A DNA stretch of 64,000 nucleotides from Glaciecola sp. UBA983 (lineage in GTDB: Bacteria > Pseudomonadota > Gammaproteobacteria > Enterobacterales > Alteromonadaceae), in NCBI GenBank assembly GCA_002292215.1, contig DBBN01000021.1:20639-84638 (forward strand), given 5' to 3'. A model generated the notes under the pieces. That model was not told the DNA's origin, searched no databases, and saw only the letters and a program-made list of their open reading frames with translations. Each line of letters opens with the position of its first letter. The stretch's first letter is position 1. This document shows, one piece after another, positions 36,685-46,551 of this stretch. The position numbers were made by a program, and so were the translations under genes.

Positions 36685-38250
36685 TTAATTAGATTGCCAA
36701 TCATATTGTTTTTTTAGCTTAAACCGCAACCAACTGGCTAACGAGTTTAGCACCAATACAACCATAATGAGTAATAAACAGGTCGCAAACATCATTGATG
36801 AGGCGTTAATATTGTTTTGACTATGAAAGACGCCGTCAAACACAAGCACACCAAGGTGCATAAACTGCCGTTCTAAATGAACGTATGGAAATGTTGAATC
36901 TACAGGTAAATTAGGCGCATACATCACTGCGCCGACTAATAATAACGGAGCAACTTCACCTGCGGCTCGGGCAATCGCTAAAATCCCACCCGTAACAATG
37001 CTCGGACTTGCTATTGGCAAAACGATGTTACGGATCATTTCATATTTGGTTGCCCCTAATGCCATCGCCCCTTTTTTTAAGCCATCAGGCACTTGTCTTA
37101 ACCCTTCTTCGGTTGCAACAATTACAACTGGCAACGTCAATAAAGCCATCGTTAACGCAGCCCATAAAATACCAGGGGTTCCAAATGTCGGCGTGGGTAA
37201 GCGATCCATATAAAACCACTCATCCAAACTCGTTCCCATAACAAACACAAATAACCCTAAACCAAAGACACCGAATACAATTGAGGGAACCCCAGCAAGA
37301 TTGGTAATGATCGTCCTCAGTAAGATTGTTAATCCGTTATTTCCAGCATATTCATGTAAATACAACGCGGTTAATACGCCTAGTGGCATCACCATAAAGG
37401 TCATCAAAAACACTAACAATAATGTACCAAATAAAGCAGGAAACACCCCACCTGTAGAATTGCCTTGTTTGGGGGTATCACTCAAAAAATACCAAATTTT
37501 CAAAGCACCAAAGGACACACGGTCCAACCACGATAATGCATTCGTGTTGAGGATATATTCGATATTAGACAGTGCTAACGACTCTGCTTCGCCATCAGCT
37601 AGCTCAAAGTTCAATCTATACTGTGCTAATTCCCAATCGAGCTGTTGCAATATGCGCTGCTGCGTGTCAATTTTTTGAACTAAACGCTCATAAAGTGGTG
37701 CATCTGGGGAGATGATAATGCGCCTTAATTCTGCATATTTGACTTGTAATGGCGCGAGAGCACTGACGGTAACTCGTCTTTTTTGCTGAAGTTGATTTAT
37801 CGCCTGTTTTGCTTTAGCGGAGTGTTCTGCAGAATATGGCAATAGGTTTACACCATTATCATCTGGCATAGATAAACTTAGTTTATGACCAAACACCAGG
37901 CTGCCATTGTTCAAGTATAAGGTCCATACAGCAGTCGAAGGCTGGGTTATGACGATGTCTGTCTTGTCGACAGTAACTTGTTGATTGCGCTGTTTGACAG
38001 CGTTGTACAATAATAATGTCACTTCGTCTATACCCGCATCGCTATGATATTGCTGAGCAAATTCAATCTGCTGTTCACCGGATGGCAGCTCCCATTGCGC
38101 TATTACCGTTGGGAAAAATGCGAAATAACTGGCTCCCTTTACTAAGATATACATCAAGATACTGAGCAATGACAGCGATAATATTGCTGCAGCAGTGGCG
38201 CTTAAATTAACCGCGATAAAGCCGGATCTGCTATGACCTAATATACTCAT
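36685..38250 (-). CDS. pstA: Phosphate ABC transporter permease PstA (extended form)
   Basis: An inner-membrane permease subunit of the Pst importer. At 521 residues it is far longer than the E. coli protein (about 296). The N-terminal part (about 1-240) has one membrane helix and a large predicted periplasmic segment with a coiled-coil-like stretch; the permease domain follows, with the EAA loop GLRQVPDGLKKGAMALGATKYE. Long PstA forms occur in Pseudomonas and marine gammaproteobacteria. Its ATG overlaps the pstC stop as ATGA. Confidence 0.94.
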   Translation of the reverse strand: MSILGHSRSGFIAVNLSATAAAILSLSLLSILMYILVKGASYFAFFPTVIAQWELPSGEQQIEFAQQYHSDAGIDEVTLLLYNAVKQRNQQVTVDKTDIVITQPSTAVWTLYLNNGSLVFGHKLSLSMPDDNGVNLLPYSAEHSAKAKQAINQLQQKRRVTVSALAPLQVKYAELRRIIISPDAPLYERLVQKIDTQQRILQQLDWELAQYRLNFELADGEAESLALSNIEYILNTNALSWLDRVSFGALKIWYFLSDTPKQGNSTGGVFPALFGTLLLVFLMTFMVMPLGVLTALYLHEYAGNNGLTILLRTIITNLAGVPSIVFGVFGLGLFVFVMGTSLDEWFYMDRLPTPTFGTPGILWAALTMALLTLPVVIVATEEGLRQVPDGLKKGAMALGATKYEMIRNIVLPIASPSIVTGGILAIARAAGEVAPLLLVGAVMYAPNLPVDSTFPYVHLERQFMHLGVLVFDGVFHSQNNINASSMMFATCLLLIMVVLVLNSLASWLRFKLKKQYDWQSN

Positions 38251-40433
38251 TCGCTTCCTCGCAACACTTTGCTTTGTTGATGTTTGATGAGTTCAGCAAT
38301 TGAATTTAAGCAAAACGTAAACACAAATAGTAATAAAGCCGTAATAAATAATACCGTCAAATGACTATTCGTCTGATTCGCTTCTGGTAACTCAATCACT
38401 AAATTAGCAGATAATGCGCGTACTCCAGCAAAAATATCCCAGTTCGCAATGGGGGTATTACCTGTCACCATCAGTACAATCATCGTTTCTCCAAAGGCAC
38501 GACCTAAGCCGATCATAACTGCAGCGATTAGCCCTGGGGCAGCAGCGGGCAGCACAATGTAGGTTAGCGTTTGCAAGCGTGTCGCTCCTAACGCAGCTGC
38601 GGCTTTAATCATCGAACGCGACACCCCACTAAGCGCATCTTCCGCTAAAGAAAATATCGTAGGCGAGATAGCAATACCCATTGCAATACCTACCACAAGA
38701 GTCGATTTATTAAAAGGCATCACCTGCGCTTGAAAGTCGACAAATAATGCGCCCATTGGCGTTGATAAGCCAATAAAACAGATCCAAACTAACCCGAGTA
38801 TTAATAGCGTTTGCAATGCTAATTCAGCGCTAACAAAGATATGTTCTATACCGAGTTTAGTGCTTAATAGAAAGCACCCATGCGCAACAATTAACACCAA
38901 CGGGAGTAGGCATACAAACATAATAAAGGATAATAAAAATGATTCTGCTAGAGGCGCCAACCACACCGCAGCAATTAACCCTATTGCAACGGATGGGATC
39001 GCTTCTACGATTTCGATAAACGGTTTGATAATTTTTTGTACCATGATGGGCGCAAAATACCCGACATAGATTGCACAGCCCAATGCTAAAGGGATCGCTA
39101 CCAACAAAGCTAACAAACTGACTTTTGCACTGCCAATTAATAACGGCATCACGTTATATTTACGATCTTGATAATCTAAAGATGGGTTAGTCTGCCAATG
39201 TTCGGCGGGCTCGCTATAGCCAATATAGGTTTGTGGTAAAAAAAGTTCCGCATAAGTAATGGCTGAGGCTAACTGAGAAAACGCATAGCGACTGATGCGC
39301 GCACCTTCACCGACTATAAATCCATCTCGGTTAAACTTTATCAAATCAGGAAAATACTCTCTAGGTGGCAACGTCAATACCGTTAACGTTTCAAGTGTGA
39401 CACTGTTTAGCATGGTAAAGACAATGTCATTCGTGGTCTCAGTAATGACATTCAGAATATTGTGAATATCATTTTCGCCAACTAACAATCGAGTCTGCCG
39501 TTCAGCAACGTAAGGGATTGACTTTACGACTACTGCATCAAGTGTAAACCCACTATATGCAGTATGGTTTACACTGAATCTTACCAGTGACAACTGCTTA
39601 GGCTCCCCGGTACTAGCAGGCTCTACAATCTGCGCAAAAAAAACATTAGGTTGGTATGAGGGTTGCAAAGCAATGAGCTCTCCAGCCATCGGATAGACAA
39701 ACGGTGTTTTAGTCATGGAACTAATCAATAAATCAGTGCCCTGCGAAAAAACCAACTGATTTGCTTGCCCTAAATCTAAGACCGAATAGCCTGAATCGGG
39801 TAAATAACGTACCTCAGTTAGCGGCTCAAATGGGGTGACTTGTGACATTGATGAACGCCAAATACCGGCACTCGTGTCTATTAATAAACTATCATTAAGC
39901 AGATTCAACCGTTTGACTAATGTCGATTTAGGCAGTAAATCTAGTGTTGAATGTTGTGGTAACCGGCGCGAAAATGAGATCTCTGGAACAAATTTCCCCG
40001 CACTCAAGCTCAACGCTTTCAACATCTGTTCATCGATATAAAACGCGACTAAGGTGGCGTTGTATTCAACCACTTTGATACCTGCGTCACATTTGAGCGG
40101 ATAACTCGAGATGGGTACACTGAGATCATGAACATCCCATGCTGATAAATAACATAAATTAGGTTGTATTGGATCATGTGCATAGCTAATGATAGGCGTA
40201 AAACCCGAGGGACCAACCTCTAGGATTTTTTGAGAGTCCGGTAATGAAAAATGCTCACTTAAGCGAACCTGAGGTGAATATAACAAGGGAGAAGCACGAT
40301 AAATCAATGTCAAAATCAACGCAATAAAGATTAATAAGACTAAAATCCCAGAAAACCTGACGCACCACTTAAATGCGTTATCAGTCCAAAATCGGCTTTG
40401 GCTATTGTTATAATGAAGAAAGTTCATAGGCAT
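38247..40433 (-). CDS. pstC: Phosphate ABC transporter permease PstC (extended form)
   Basis: The second inner-membrane permease subunit of Pst. It has 728 residues, compared with about 319 in E. coli. An N-terminal membrane helix (about 30-50) is followed by a large periplasmic domain with beta-propeller-like repeats (about 55-400), then a permease domain with the SMIKAAAALGATRLQT EAA loop. First gene of the pstC-pstA-pstB-phoU operon; pstS, the usual first gene encoding the phosphate-binding protein, is not present. The second ATG six bases downstream is an equal start candidate. Confidence 0.93.
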   Translation of the reverse strand: MPMNFLHYNNSQSRFWTDNAFKWCVRFSGILVLLIFIALILTLIYRASPLLYSPQVRLSEHFSLPDSQKILEVGPSGFTPIISYAHDPIQPNLCYLSAWDVHDLSVPISSYPLKCDAGIKVVEYNATLVAFYIDEQMLKALSLSAGKFVPEISFSRRLPQHSTLDLLPKSTLVKRLNLLNDSLLIDTSAGIWRSSMSQVTPFEPLTEVRYLPDSGYSVLDLGQANQLVFSQGTDLLISSMTKTPFVYPMAGELIALQPSYQPNVFFAQIVEPASTGEPKQLSLVRFSVNHTAYSGFTLDAVVVKSIPYVAERQTRLLVGENDIHNILNVITETTNDIVFTMLNSVTLETLTVLTLPPREYFPDLIKFNRDGFIVGEGARISRYAFSQLASAITYAELFLPQTYIGYSEPAEHWQTNPSLDYQDRKYNVMPLLIGSAKVSLLALLVAIPLALGCAIYVGYFAPIMVQKIIKPFIEIVEAIPSVAIGLIAAVWLAPLAESFLLSFIMFVCLLPLVLIVAHGCFLLSTKLGIEHIFVSAELALQTLLILGLVWICFIGLSTPMGALFVDFQAQVMPFNKSTLVVGIAMGIAISPTIFSLAEDALSGVSRSMIKAAAALGATRLQTLTYIVLPAAAPGLIAAVMIGLGRAFGETMIVLMVTGNTPIANWDIFAGVRALSANLVIELPEANQTNSHLTVLFITALLLFVFTFCLNSIAELIKHQQSKVLRGSE

Positions 40434-40614
40434 ACGAGCTTAATAAGTTGAAAGTATACTACAAAGCACTTGAGCAAAGTGCAAATCAAAGCTGAAATAA
40501 AAACGTAAATATAAAATAAATACAAGATCGAGATAAAGATTGTATATCTTTCATCTTCTTGTAGTATTTATCAGATAAGATGAATAGCGCCTTTTGTAGT
40601 CATTACGGAATCAT

Positions 40615-42717
40615 ATGGATAATACCTCATTATATTACCCCAAAGAGCTGAGCTGGTTAGCTTTTAACGAACGAGTTTTACAAGAAGCGGCGGATGAAAA
40701 CAATCCCGTTATCGAACGTTTACGCTTTTTAGGTATTTATTCAAATAACTTAGATGAATTTTTTAAGGTGCGTGTTGCAGCAGTGCAGCGTGATATTTCT
40801 ATTGCCGAAAGTGAGGGTGATGACACCCAAATCGATGCTGGTCAAATCTTACTCGATAAAATTCATTACAAAGTTATTCGCGCATCCAAACAATTTGATG
40901 ATATTCACCGCCGTATTATTAAAGATTTAGCACGCTATAATATTTTTATTCTCAAAGGTGACCAGCTTTCCGAGTCCCATAAAAAATGGGTCACTGACCT
41001 TTTTTTTAATAAAATATTACGTCACATAGCGCCGATACTAGTGCACAGTAAAATCGATTTATCCCAACGGTTAAATGGCACCTCTGTATATTTCTATGTT
41101 GCTTTAAAACAGGAAAACCGTAACCCTAAGTATGCTGTCGTACAAATTCCGACAGAGGAAGTATCGCGCTTTATACAATTACCGACCGAAGGCACGCGGA
41201 AGAAAAAAAACATCATCCTGCTCGATGACATTATTCAAATGTGTATCGTACAAATTTTTCGCGGATTTGTTAAATTCGATACCATTGAAGCGTATTCATT
41301 TAAGTTAACGCGTGATGCCGAATATCGCCTCAATGAAGAAATAGATGAATCCTATGTGGATAAAATGTCCGAGAGTATGAAACAACGCTTAATCGCAGAA
41401 CCCGTACGCGTGATCCATGATGACAACATGCCTGAATATATGGTCGATGATTTAGCCAAGCGCTTAAAACTTAAATCATCAGAAACATTACAAGAAGCAG
41501 GACACTATCGTAATTTCAAAGACTTCATTGGTTTTCCTAATGTGGGTAGAGCGTATCTAGAAAACCCCAAATTGCCTGCGATTAGTAGTCGTCAATTTAA
41601 TGATTTTGATACGGTGTTTGAAGCTATTTCGCACGACGATATTCTCTTGTATTACCCATATCATCGCTTTTTACATTTCACAGAATTTGTCCGCCAAGCA
41701 GCATTTGATCGTAATGTGAGTCATATACGGCTAAATATTTATCGTGTGGCTTCTCAGTCCAGAATAATCAACTCCTTAATTGATGCCGTGGACAATGGTA
41801 AAAAAGTCACAGTCGTCGTCGAGCTGCGCGCTCGTTTTGATGAAGAAGCAAATATTCAATGGTCCAAACGCATGACAGATGCGGGCATTCGCGTTGTCTT
41901 TGGTAACCCGAATATCAAGATCCACTCTAAGTTATGCGTTATTAGCCGCGAAGAACGTGGTCAAACGATGCATTATGCGCATTTTGGTACGGGTAATTTT
42001 AACGAAAAAACAGCGAAGATATACACTGATTTTTCGTTATTTACCAAAAATCAAGAACTCGCACAAGAAGCACTCGATGTCTTTGATTTTATTATCAATC
42101 CTTATCGTAATGTGAAATTTAAGCATCTTCAGGTATCCCCTGTTAACTCACGCTTAAAAATCCAGTCATTTATCCGTACCGAGATCCAAAATTTGAACCA
42201 AAATTTACCTTCAGGGATAACCTTGAAAATTAATAACTTGGTGGATAAAGAGCTGATCGATGATCTGTATCGAGCAAGCCAAGCAGGCGTGAATATTCGG
42301 ATTATCGTGCGGGGGATGTGTTCGCTGATCCCTGGTGTCAAAGACTTAAGTGAAAACATCACGATTATTAGTATTGTTGATCGTTTCTTAGAGCACCCTC
42401 GTGTCATGCTATTTGAAAATGGCGGTGACAAACGTGTCTTTATTTCATCGGCTGATTGGATGACCCGTAACATGGATAACCGAATAGAGGTCGGCGCACC
42501 GATTTATTCTCCACGTCTGATCGCACAAATCAGTGAGTTATTGGATTTGCAATTTAAAGATACCCTCAAAGCTCGAATTATTAATCAAGAACAAACTAAC
42601 CCTTATGTCAAACGTGGCAATAAACGTCATTTACGCTCTCAATTAGCGACTTATGACTATTTAAAAGCAATAGAAAAAGCTGAGTTTCGAATACCACCAA
42701 AAGACTCTGCCGAATAA
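40615..42717 (+). CDS. ppk: Polyphosphate kinase 1
   Basis: Reversibly transfers the ATP gamma-phosphate to polyphosphate. The 700-residue protein begins SLYYPKELSWLAFNERVLQEA, the family N-terminus, and has the two phospholipase D-like catalytic domains. The first contains KIHSKLCVI with the likely phosphohistidine, then YAHFGTGNFNE; the second contains FLEHPRVMLFENGGD with the second active-site histidine. A GGAA ribosome site lies before the ATG. It is divergent from pstC across a 181-bp gap and is followed by ppx, as in E. coli. Confidence 0.97.
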   Translation: MDNTSLYYPKELSWLAFNERVLQEAADENNPVIERLRFLGIYSNNLDEFFKVRVAAVQRDISIAESEGDDTQIDAGQILLDKIHYKVIRASKQFDDIHRRIIKDLARYNIFILKGDQLSESHKKWVTDLFFNKILRHIAPILVHSKIDLSQRLNGTSVYFYVALKQENRNPKYAVVQIPTEEVSRFIQLPTEGTRKKKNIILLDDIIQMCIVQIFRGFVKFDTIEAYSFKLTRDAEYRLNEEIDESYVDKMSESMKQRLIAEPVRVIHDDNMPEYMVDDLAKRLKLKSSETLQEAGHYRNFKDFIGFPNVGRAYLENPKLPAISSRQFNDFDTVFEAISHDDILLYYPYHRFLHFTEFVRQAAFDRNVSHIRLNIYRVASQSRIINSLIDAVDNGKKVTVVVELRARFDEEANIQWSKRMTDAGIRVVFGNPNIKIHSKLCVISREERGQTMHYAHFGTGNFNEKTAKIYTDFSLFTKNQELAQEALDVFDFIINPYRNVKFKHLQVSPVNSRLKIQSFIRTEIQNLNQNLPSGITLKINNLVDKELIDDLYRASQAGVNIRIIVRGMCSLIPGVKDLSENITIISIVDRFLEHPRVMLFENGGDKRVFISSADWMTRNMDNRIEVGAPIYSPRLIAQISELLDLQFKDTLKARIINQEQTNPYVKRGNKRHLRSQLATYDYLKAIEKAEFRIPPKDSAE

Positions 42718-42783
42718 CATCTATACTCGATAATAAGAACTCGATACACATAAACAAATAAGCACGACTTTAGGAATACCAGT

Positions 42784-44310
42784 TTGAGCCAACCAGAAAT
42801 AGTCATCAATGATTTACCCGCCAACGAGTTTGAGCATATAGCTGCGCTTGATTTAGGCTCAAATAGTTTTCATTTAGTCGTGACTCGGATTGTTAATGGT
42901 TCCGTACAAATTGTGCATCGTGTAAAACAACGTGTCGAATTAGCCCAAGGTTTGGACGACGATTATAATCTATCTCAAGAAGCCATTGAACGTGGTCTCA
43001 CCGCGCTGCATTTAATGCAAGAAAGCCTGCAAGGGTTTGCGCCTGAAAAAGTCCGTATTGTTGCCACCTATACCTTACGTAAAGCTCGTAACACTTATGA
43101 TTTTATTCAACGTGCCCGTGCAATTCTGCCCTACCCGATTGAAGTTATTTCAGGCATGGAAGAAGCACGCTTAATATACTCAGGTGTCGCGCATACCTCT
43201 TTTGATGAGGGTCGGCGTTTGATTGTCGATATTGGTGGAGGCTCTACCGAATTTGTCATTGGTGATGGGTTTGAACCAGTTATTTGTCGTTCGTTGCAAA
43301 TGGGCTGTGTCAGTTATACCAAACAATTTTTCCCCGATCCCAAAATCACTAAAAAGCAGTTCAAACGGGCTATTACTGCCGCTCAGCAAACGTTAGAATT
43401 CATCGAGAATCGCTACATCAAATTAGGTTGGCAAAAATGTATTGGTACATCTGGTACCATTAAAACGATTCTAAATTTAGTGCGCGAAAAAGGCACTAGT
43501 GATTATACTATTTTGACACTCGATGCCTTAAATGAACTGATGAATGATGCGATAAAAGCAGGTCATGTCGACGCGCTAACGGTTAATGCACAAGCCGTTG
43601 ATAGAAAAGATGTCTTTTGTGCAGGGTTAGCAATTTTAATTGGTATATTTAAAAGTTTGAAAATCACACAAATGGATTTTTCATCCAGCGCCTTACGTGA
43701 AGGGGTGATTTTTGAAATGCATGAAAGTATTACTAAAGTCGATACCCGAGAGCGTACCGCGCAATCACTAGCGAAACAATATCATGTCGATACGATACAA
43801 GCCAAACGTGTACTCAATACCTGTCATGATTTAGTCGCCCAGAGCTCTTATAAGTGGCTAAAGAAAAAGCGCGTACTGAAAAACATATTGGGCTGGGCGT
43901 GTTTACTGCATGAAGTAGGCTTACATATCAACTCAAAAGGATTTCAACGCCATTCAGCGTATATTATTGCCAATACTGAACTAGCAGGATTTAACCTTGA
44001 AGAACAACGTCTGCTTGCCTTGTTAGTGCGGTTTTGTCGTAAGAAAATCAAAATGGAATTGTTTGCAGACTTTGAGCAATTTAGCCATGAACAAATCAAA
44101 GCTATGCTGGTGATTATGCGCCTGAGTGTCCTGTTGAATATTAAGCGTCAAGATGGTATTCATCCTGCGATATTTTTTGTCCCGGATAAAGACAAGATTG
44201 CCATCACGTTTGCCAATGAGTGGCTGGCAGAGAAACCTATCTTCTCTGCCGACCTCGCCCAAGAACAAAGGTACTTAGGCGTATTGGGTATCGATCTGAC
44301 CGTCAAGTAA
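42784..44310 (+). CDS. ppx: Exopolyphosphatase (Ppx/GppA family)
   Basis: Removes terminal phosphates from polyphosphate; a Ppx in preference to GppA by length (508 residues, E. coli Ppx 513), by linkage to ppk, and by its C-terminal HD-like region (LHEVGLHINSKGFQRHSAYI). The actin-like ATPase fold motifs are visible: ALDLGSNSFHLVV, VDIGGGSTEFVIG and GTSGTIKT. The start is a TTG at 42784 with an AGGAA site about seven bases before it; there is no upstream in-frame ATG. Its stop codon lies one base from the convergent aldolase gene. Confidence 0.95.
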   Translation: MSQPEIVINDLPANEFEHIAALDLGSNSFHLVVTRIVNGSVQIVHRVKQRVELAQGLDDDYNLSQEAIERGLTALHLMQESLQGFAPEKVRIVATYTLRKARNTYDFIQRARAILPYPIEVISGMEEARLIYSGVAHTSFDEGRRLIVDIGGGSTEFVIGDGFEPVICRSLQMGCVSYTKQFFPDPKITKKQFKRAITAAQQTLEFIENRYIKLGWQKCIGTSGTIKTILNLVREKGTSDYTILTLDALNELMNDAIKAGHVDALTVNAQAVDRKDVFCAGLAILIGIFKSLKITQMDFSSSALREGVIFEMHESITKVDTRERTAQSLAKQYHVDTIQAKRVLNTCHDLVAQSSYKWLKKKRVLKNILGWACLLHEVGLHINSKGFQRHSAYIIANTELAGFNLEEQRLLALLVRFCRKKIKMELFADFEQFSHEQIKAMLVIMRLSVLLNIKRQDGIHPAIFFVPDKDKIAITFANEWLAEKPIFSADLAQEQRYLGVLGIDLTVK

Positions 44311-44311
44311 T

Positions 44312-45211
44312 TTACGTGCTAGATGCTGCATAAATACCGGCAATCGCGGCATCCATCGTAGCAGTAAACTCCGCATCACTTTGCTGCGCGCTCACACCTT
44401 GGGTTAATGCCCGAGAAAAGCTCGCAATCATACCAGGATTAGCTGCCAAACGTGTATTGGCTTCATCACGCGCATAACCGCCTGATAACGCAACCACTTT
44501 TAGTGCCTTGGGATGAGCAATACAAGGTCCATAAAATCCATTCTCTTCTGGTAACGTCAATTTTAACATTACCTGCTGACCGTCTGGTATTTGGTCTAAA
44601 TGACGCAGTAATGCAGCTTGTAACAGCGCCTCAGCTTGCGCTTTTTGTGGACTATTAATGTCAATTTCAGGCTCAATGATCGGCACTAAGCCTGCGTCTA
44701 ATATTTGTTGACCCACTGCGAATTGTTGTGCAACAACCGCCTCAATGCCAGCTTCATTAGCCAGTTTAATCACCGAGCGCATTTTAGTGCCAAATACATC
44801 TTGGGCATTGGCTTTAATCAATAACTCCGCCAAATTATTAATCGGCTTCATCAGTTGCACACCATTAGCTTCATCCTCTAAGCCTTTGTCGACTTTTAAA
44901 AATGGTACTATGTGTTTTTCTTGCCATAAATAATGCGCTGTCGAGCGAGCCTCGATTTCACGGTCTAAGGTATTTTCAAATAAAATAGCACCGAGAACAC
45001 GTTCACCATTGAATGCTGAATTGGTAATGATCCGTGTACGCATTTCATGAACTTTGCCAAACATTTCAGCATCGGTGCTGTATTCGTCTGGGGTCACACC
45101 ATATAGCGCTAGGGCTTTAGGGGTAGAGCCTCCACTTTGATCAAGAGCGGCGATAAAGCCCGTTTCGTTGGCCACTTTTGCGAGCATGTCGCGTTGAATA
45201 GTTGACGGCAT
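44312..45211 (-). CDS. fda: Class I fructose-bisphosphate aldolase
   Basis: Cleaves fructose 1,6-bisphosphate through a Schiff base. The 299-residue protein matches the bacterial class I aldolase of the Staphylococcus Fda type. It has FIAALDQSGGSTPKAL at the N-terminus, LKVDKGL, VPIIEPEI and K217 in LKLTLPEENGFY as the probable Schiff-base lysine. The C-terminal VALSGGYARDEAN is also present. It is not related to the class II zinc enzyme that usually follows pgk in gammaproteobacteria. It follows pgk by 162 bp, on the same strand, with a GGAG ribosome site. Confidence 0.94.
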   Translation of the reverse strand: MPSTIQRDMLAKVANETGFIAALDQSGGSTPKALALYGVTPDEYSTDAEMFGKVHEMRTRIITNSAFNGERVLGAILFENTLDREIEARSTAHYLWQEKHIVPFLKVDKGLEDEANGVQLMKPINNLAELLIKANAQDVFGTKMRSVIKLANEAGIEAVVAQQFAVGQQILDAGLVPIIEPEIDINSPQKAQAEALLQAALLRHLDQIPDGQQVMLKLTLPEENGFYGPCIAHPKALKVVALSGGYARDEANTRLAANPGMIASFSRALTQGVSAQQSDAEFTATMDAAIAGIYAASST

Positions 45212-45373
45212 GTCATCTCTCCATGAGTATCTAAGCCTGTTTGAACAAGTATTTGTATATTGTTTACCTTTTCATTCAGGTCTTAGTGTAGGGTTACAAA
45301 GTTCCATTTCGTACTTATTATTATTATTGAGCGCACGATAATGAGGTTTATATTACTTTATTTTTCTCAACAA

Positions 45374-46537
45374 CTATCTGTCCAATACTGCAACAGCAGG
45401 TAATGTCTTACCTTCTAAAAATTCTAAAAAGGCACCGCCTCCTGTTGAAATATAGGATATTTTGTCAGCAATGCCAAATTGATCGACCGCTGCAAGGGTG
45501 TCACCACCACCAGCAATAGAGAATGCATCACTCTCGGCAATCGCTAAGGCTATCGCTTTTGTACCAGCTGCAAACGGCGCTAATTCAAACACACCCACTG
45601 GGCCGTTCCATACTATAGTTCCTGCATTTTTCAATATTTCGCATAACTGCGCAGTAGATTCTGGACCCACATCAAATACCATATCGGTATCATTGATTTG
45701 ATCAACCGCTTTAGTTTCAACTAAGGTATCAGCACTAAAACCTTGCCCCGTCACAACATCAACAGGCACTGGAATACTGCCACCATTAGCTTGCGCATCA
45801 GCTTGTAGTTTTTGCGCAGCAGGGATCAAGTCGGCTTCATACAATGATTTGCCCACATTATGACCTTGCGCTGCGATAAAGGTATTGGCTATTCCGCCAC
45901 CCACGATTAACTGATCGACCATCGGTGCTAAGCTTTCTAATACCGTGAGTTTAGTAGAGACCTTAGAGCCACCTACAATCGCAACTAATGGACGTTTTGG
46001 ATTATCCATTGCTTTACCTAATGCCAATAACTCACCACTTAATAAGGGGCCTGCGACGGCTTGGGCTGCAAATTTAGCAACGCCATGAGTTGAAGCTTGA
46101 GCGCGATGTGCCGTACCAAAGGCATCCATAACAAACACATCACATAATGCTGCATAACGCTGAGCTAATGCATCTGCGTCTTTTTTCTCACCGACATTAA
46201 AACGCACATTTTCTAATAATACGACTTGACCCGGCTGGCATTCAACCGAATCTAAATCTGTCGCTAACTGCACTGTTTGACCCAGTGCAGTAGATAAATA
46301 ATCAGCCACTGGCTGCATCGAAAATTCAGCAGCAAACTCACCCTCAGTCGGACGACCAAGGTGTGACATCAAGATCACGGCAGCGCCTTTTTCTAAGGCT
46401 AGCTTAATTGTCGGTAATGATGCACGTAAACGGGCATCAGAGGTAATCGTACCGGCATTGATTGGCACATTAAGATCTTGGCGAATTAAGACACGTTTAT
46501 TTTGTAAATCAATGTCTTGCATATTAGTAATAGTCAT
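45374..46537 (-). CDS. pgk: Phosphoglycerate kinase
   Basis: Converts 1,3-bisphosphoglycerate and ADP to 3-phosphoglycerate and ATP in glycolysis. The 387-residue protein equals the E. coli length and has the N-terminal [12 protein letters not shown] substrate motif, [12 protein letters not shown], the GGSKVSTKL nucleotide motif, [10 protein letters not shown] and the C-terminal [17 protein letters not shown]. An AAGGA site precedes the ATG. It lies 14 bp after epd. Confidence 0.98.
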   Translation of the reverse strand: MTITNMQDIDLQNKRVLIRQDLNVPINAGTITSDARLRASLPTIKLALEKGAAVILMSHLGRPTEGEFAAEFSMQPVADYLSTALGQTVQLATDLDSVECQPGQVVLLENVRFNVGEKKDADALAQRYAALCDVFVMDAFGTAHRAQASTHGVAKFAAQAVAGPLLSGELLALGKAMDNPKRPLVAIVGGSKVSTKLTVLESLAPMVDQLIVGGGIANTFIAAQGHNVGKSLYEADLIPAAQKLQADAQANGGSIPVPVDVVTGQGFSADTLVETKAVDQINDTDMVFDVGPESTAQLCEILKNAGTIVWNGPVGVFELAPFAAGTKAIALAIAESDAFSIAGGGDTLAAVDQFGIADKISYISTGGGAFLEFLEGKTLPAVAVLDR

Positions 46538-46551
46538 ACTATTCCTTTAAA

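Noticed and set aside
36998..37241. Two overlapping open frames opposite pstA
   Set aside because: Both are inside the permease domain of pstA on the other strand, with no independent support.
40548..40565. Possible Pho box between pstC and ppk
   Set aside because: Matches about 11 of 18 consensus positions (CTTTCAT then TTGTAGT) and lacks the second half-site core, which is too weak in an AT-rich gap.
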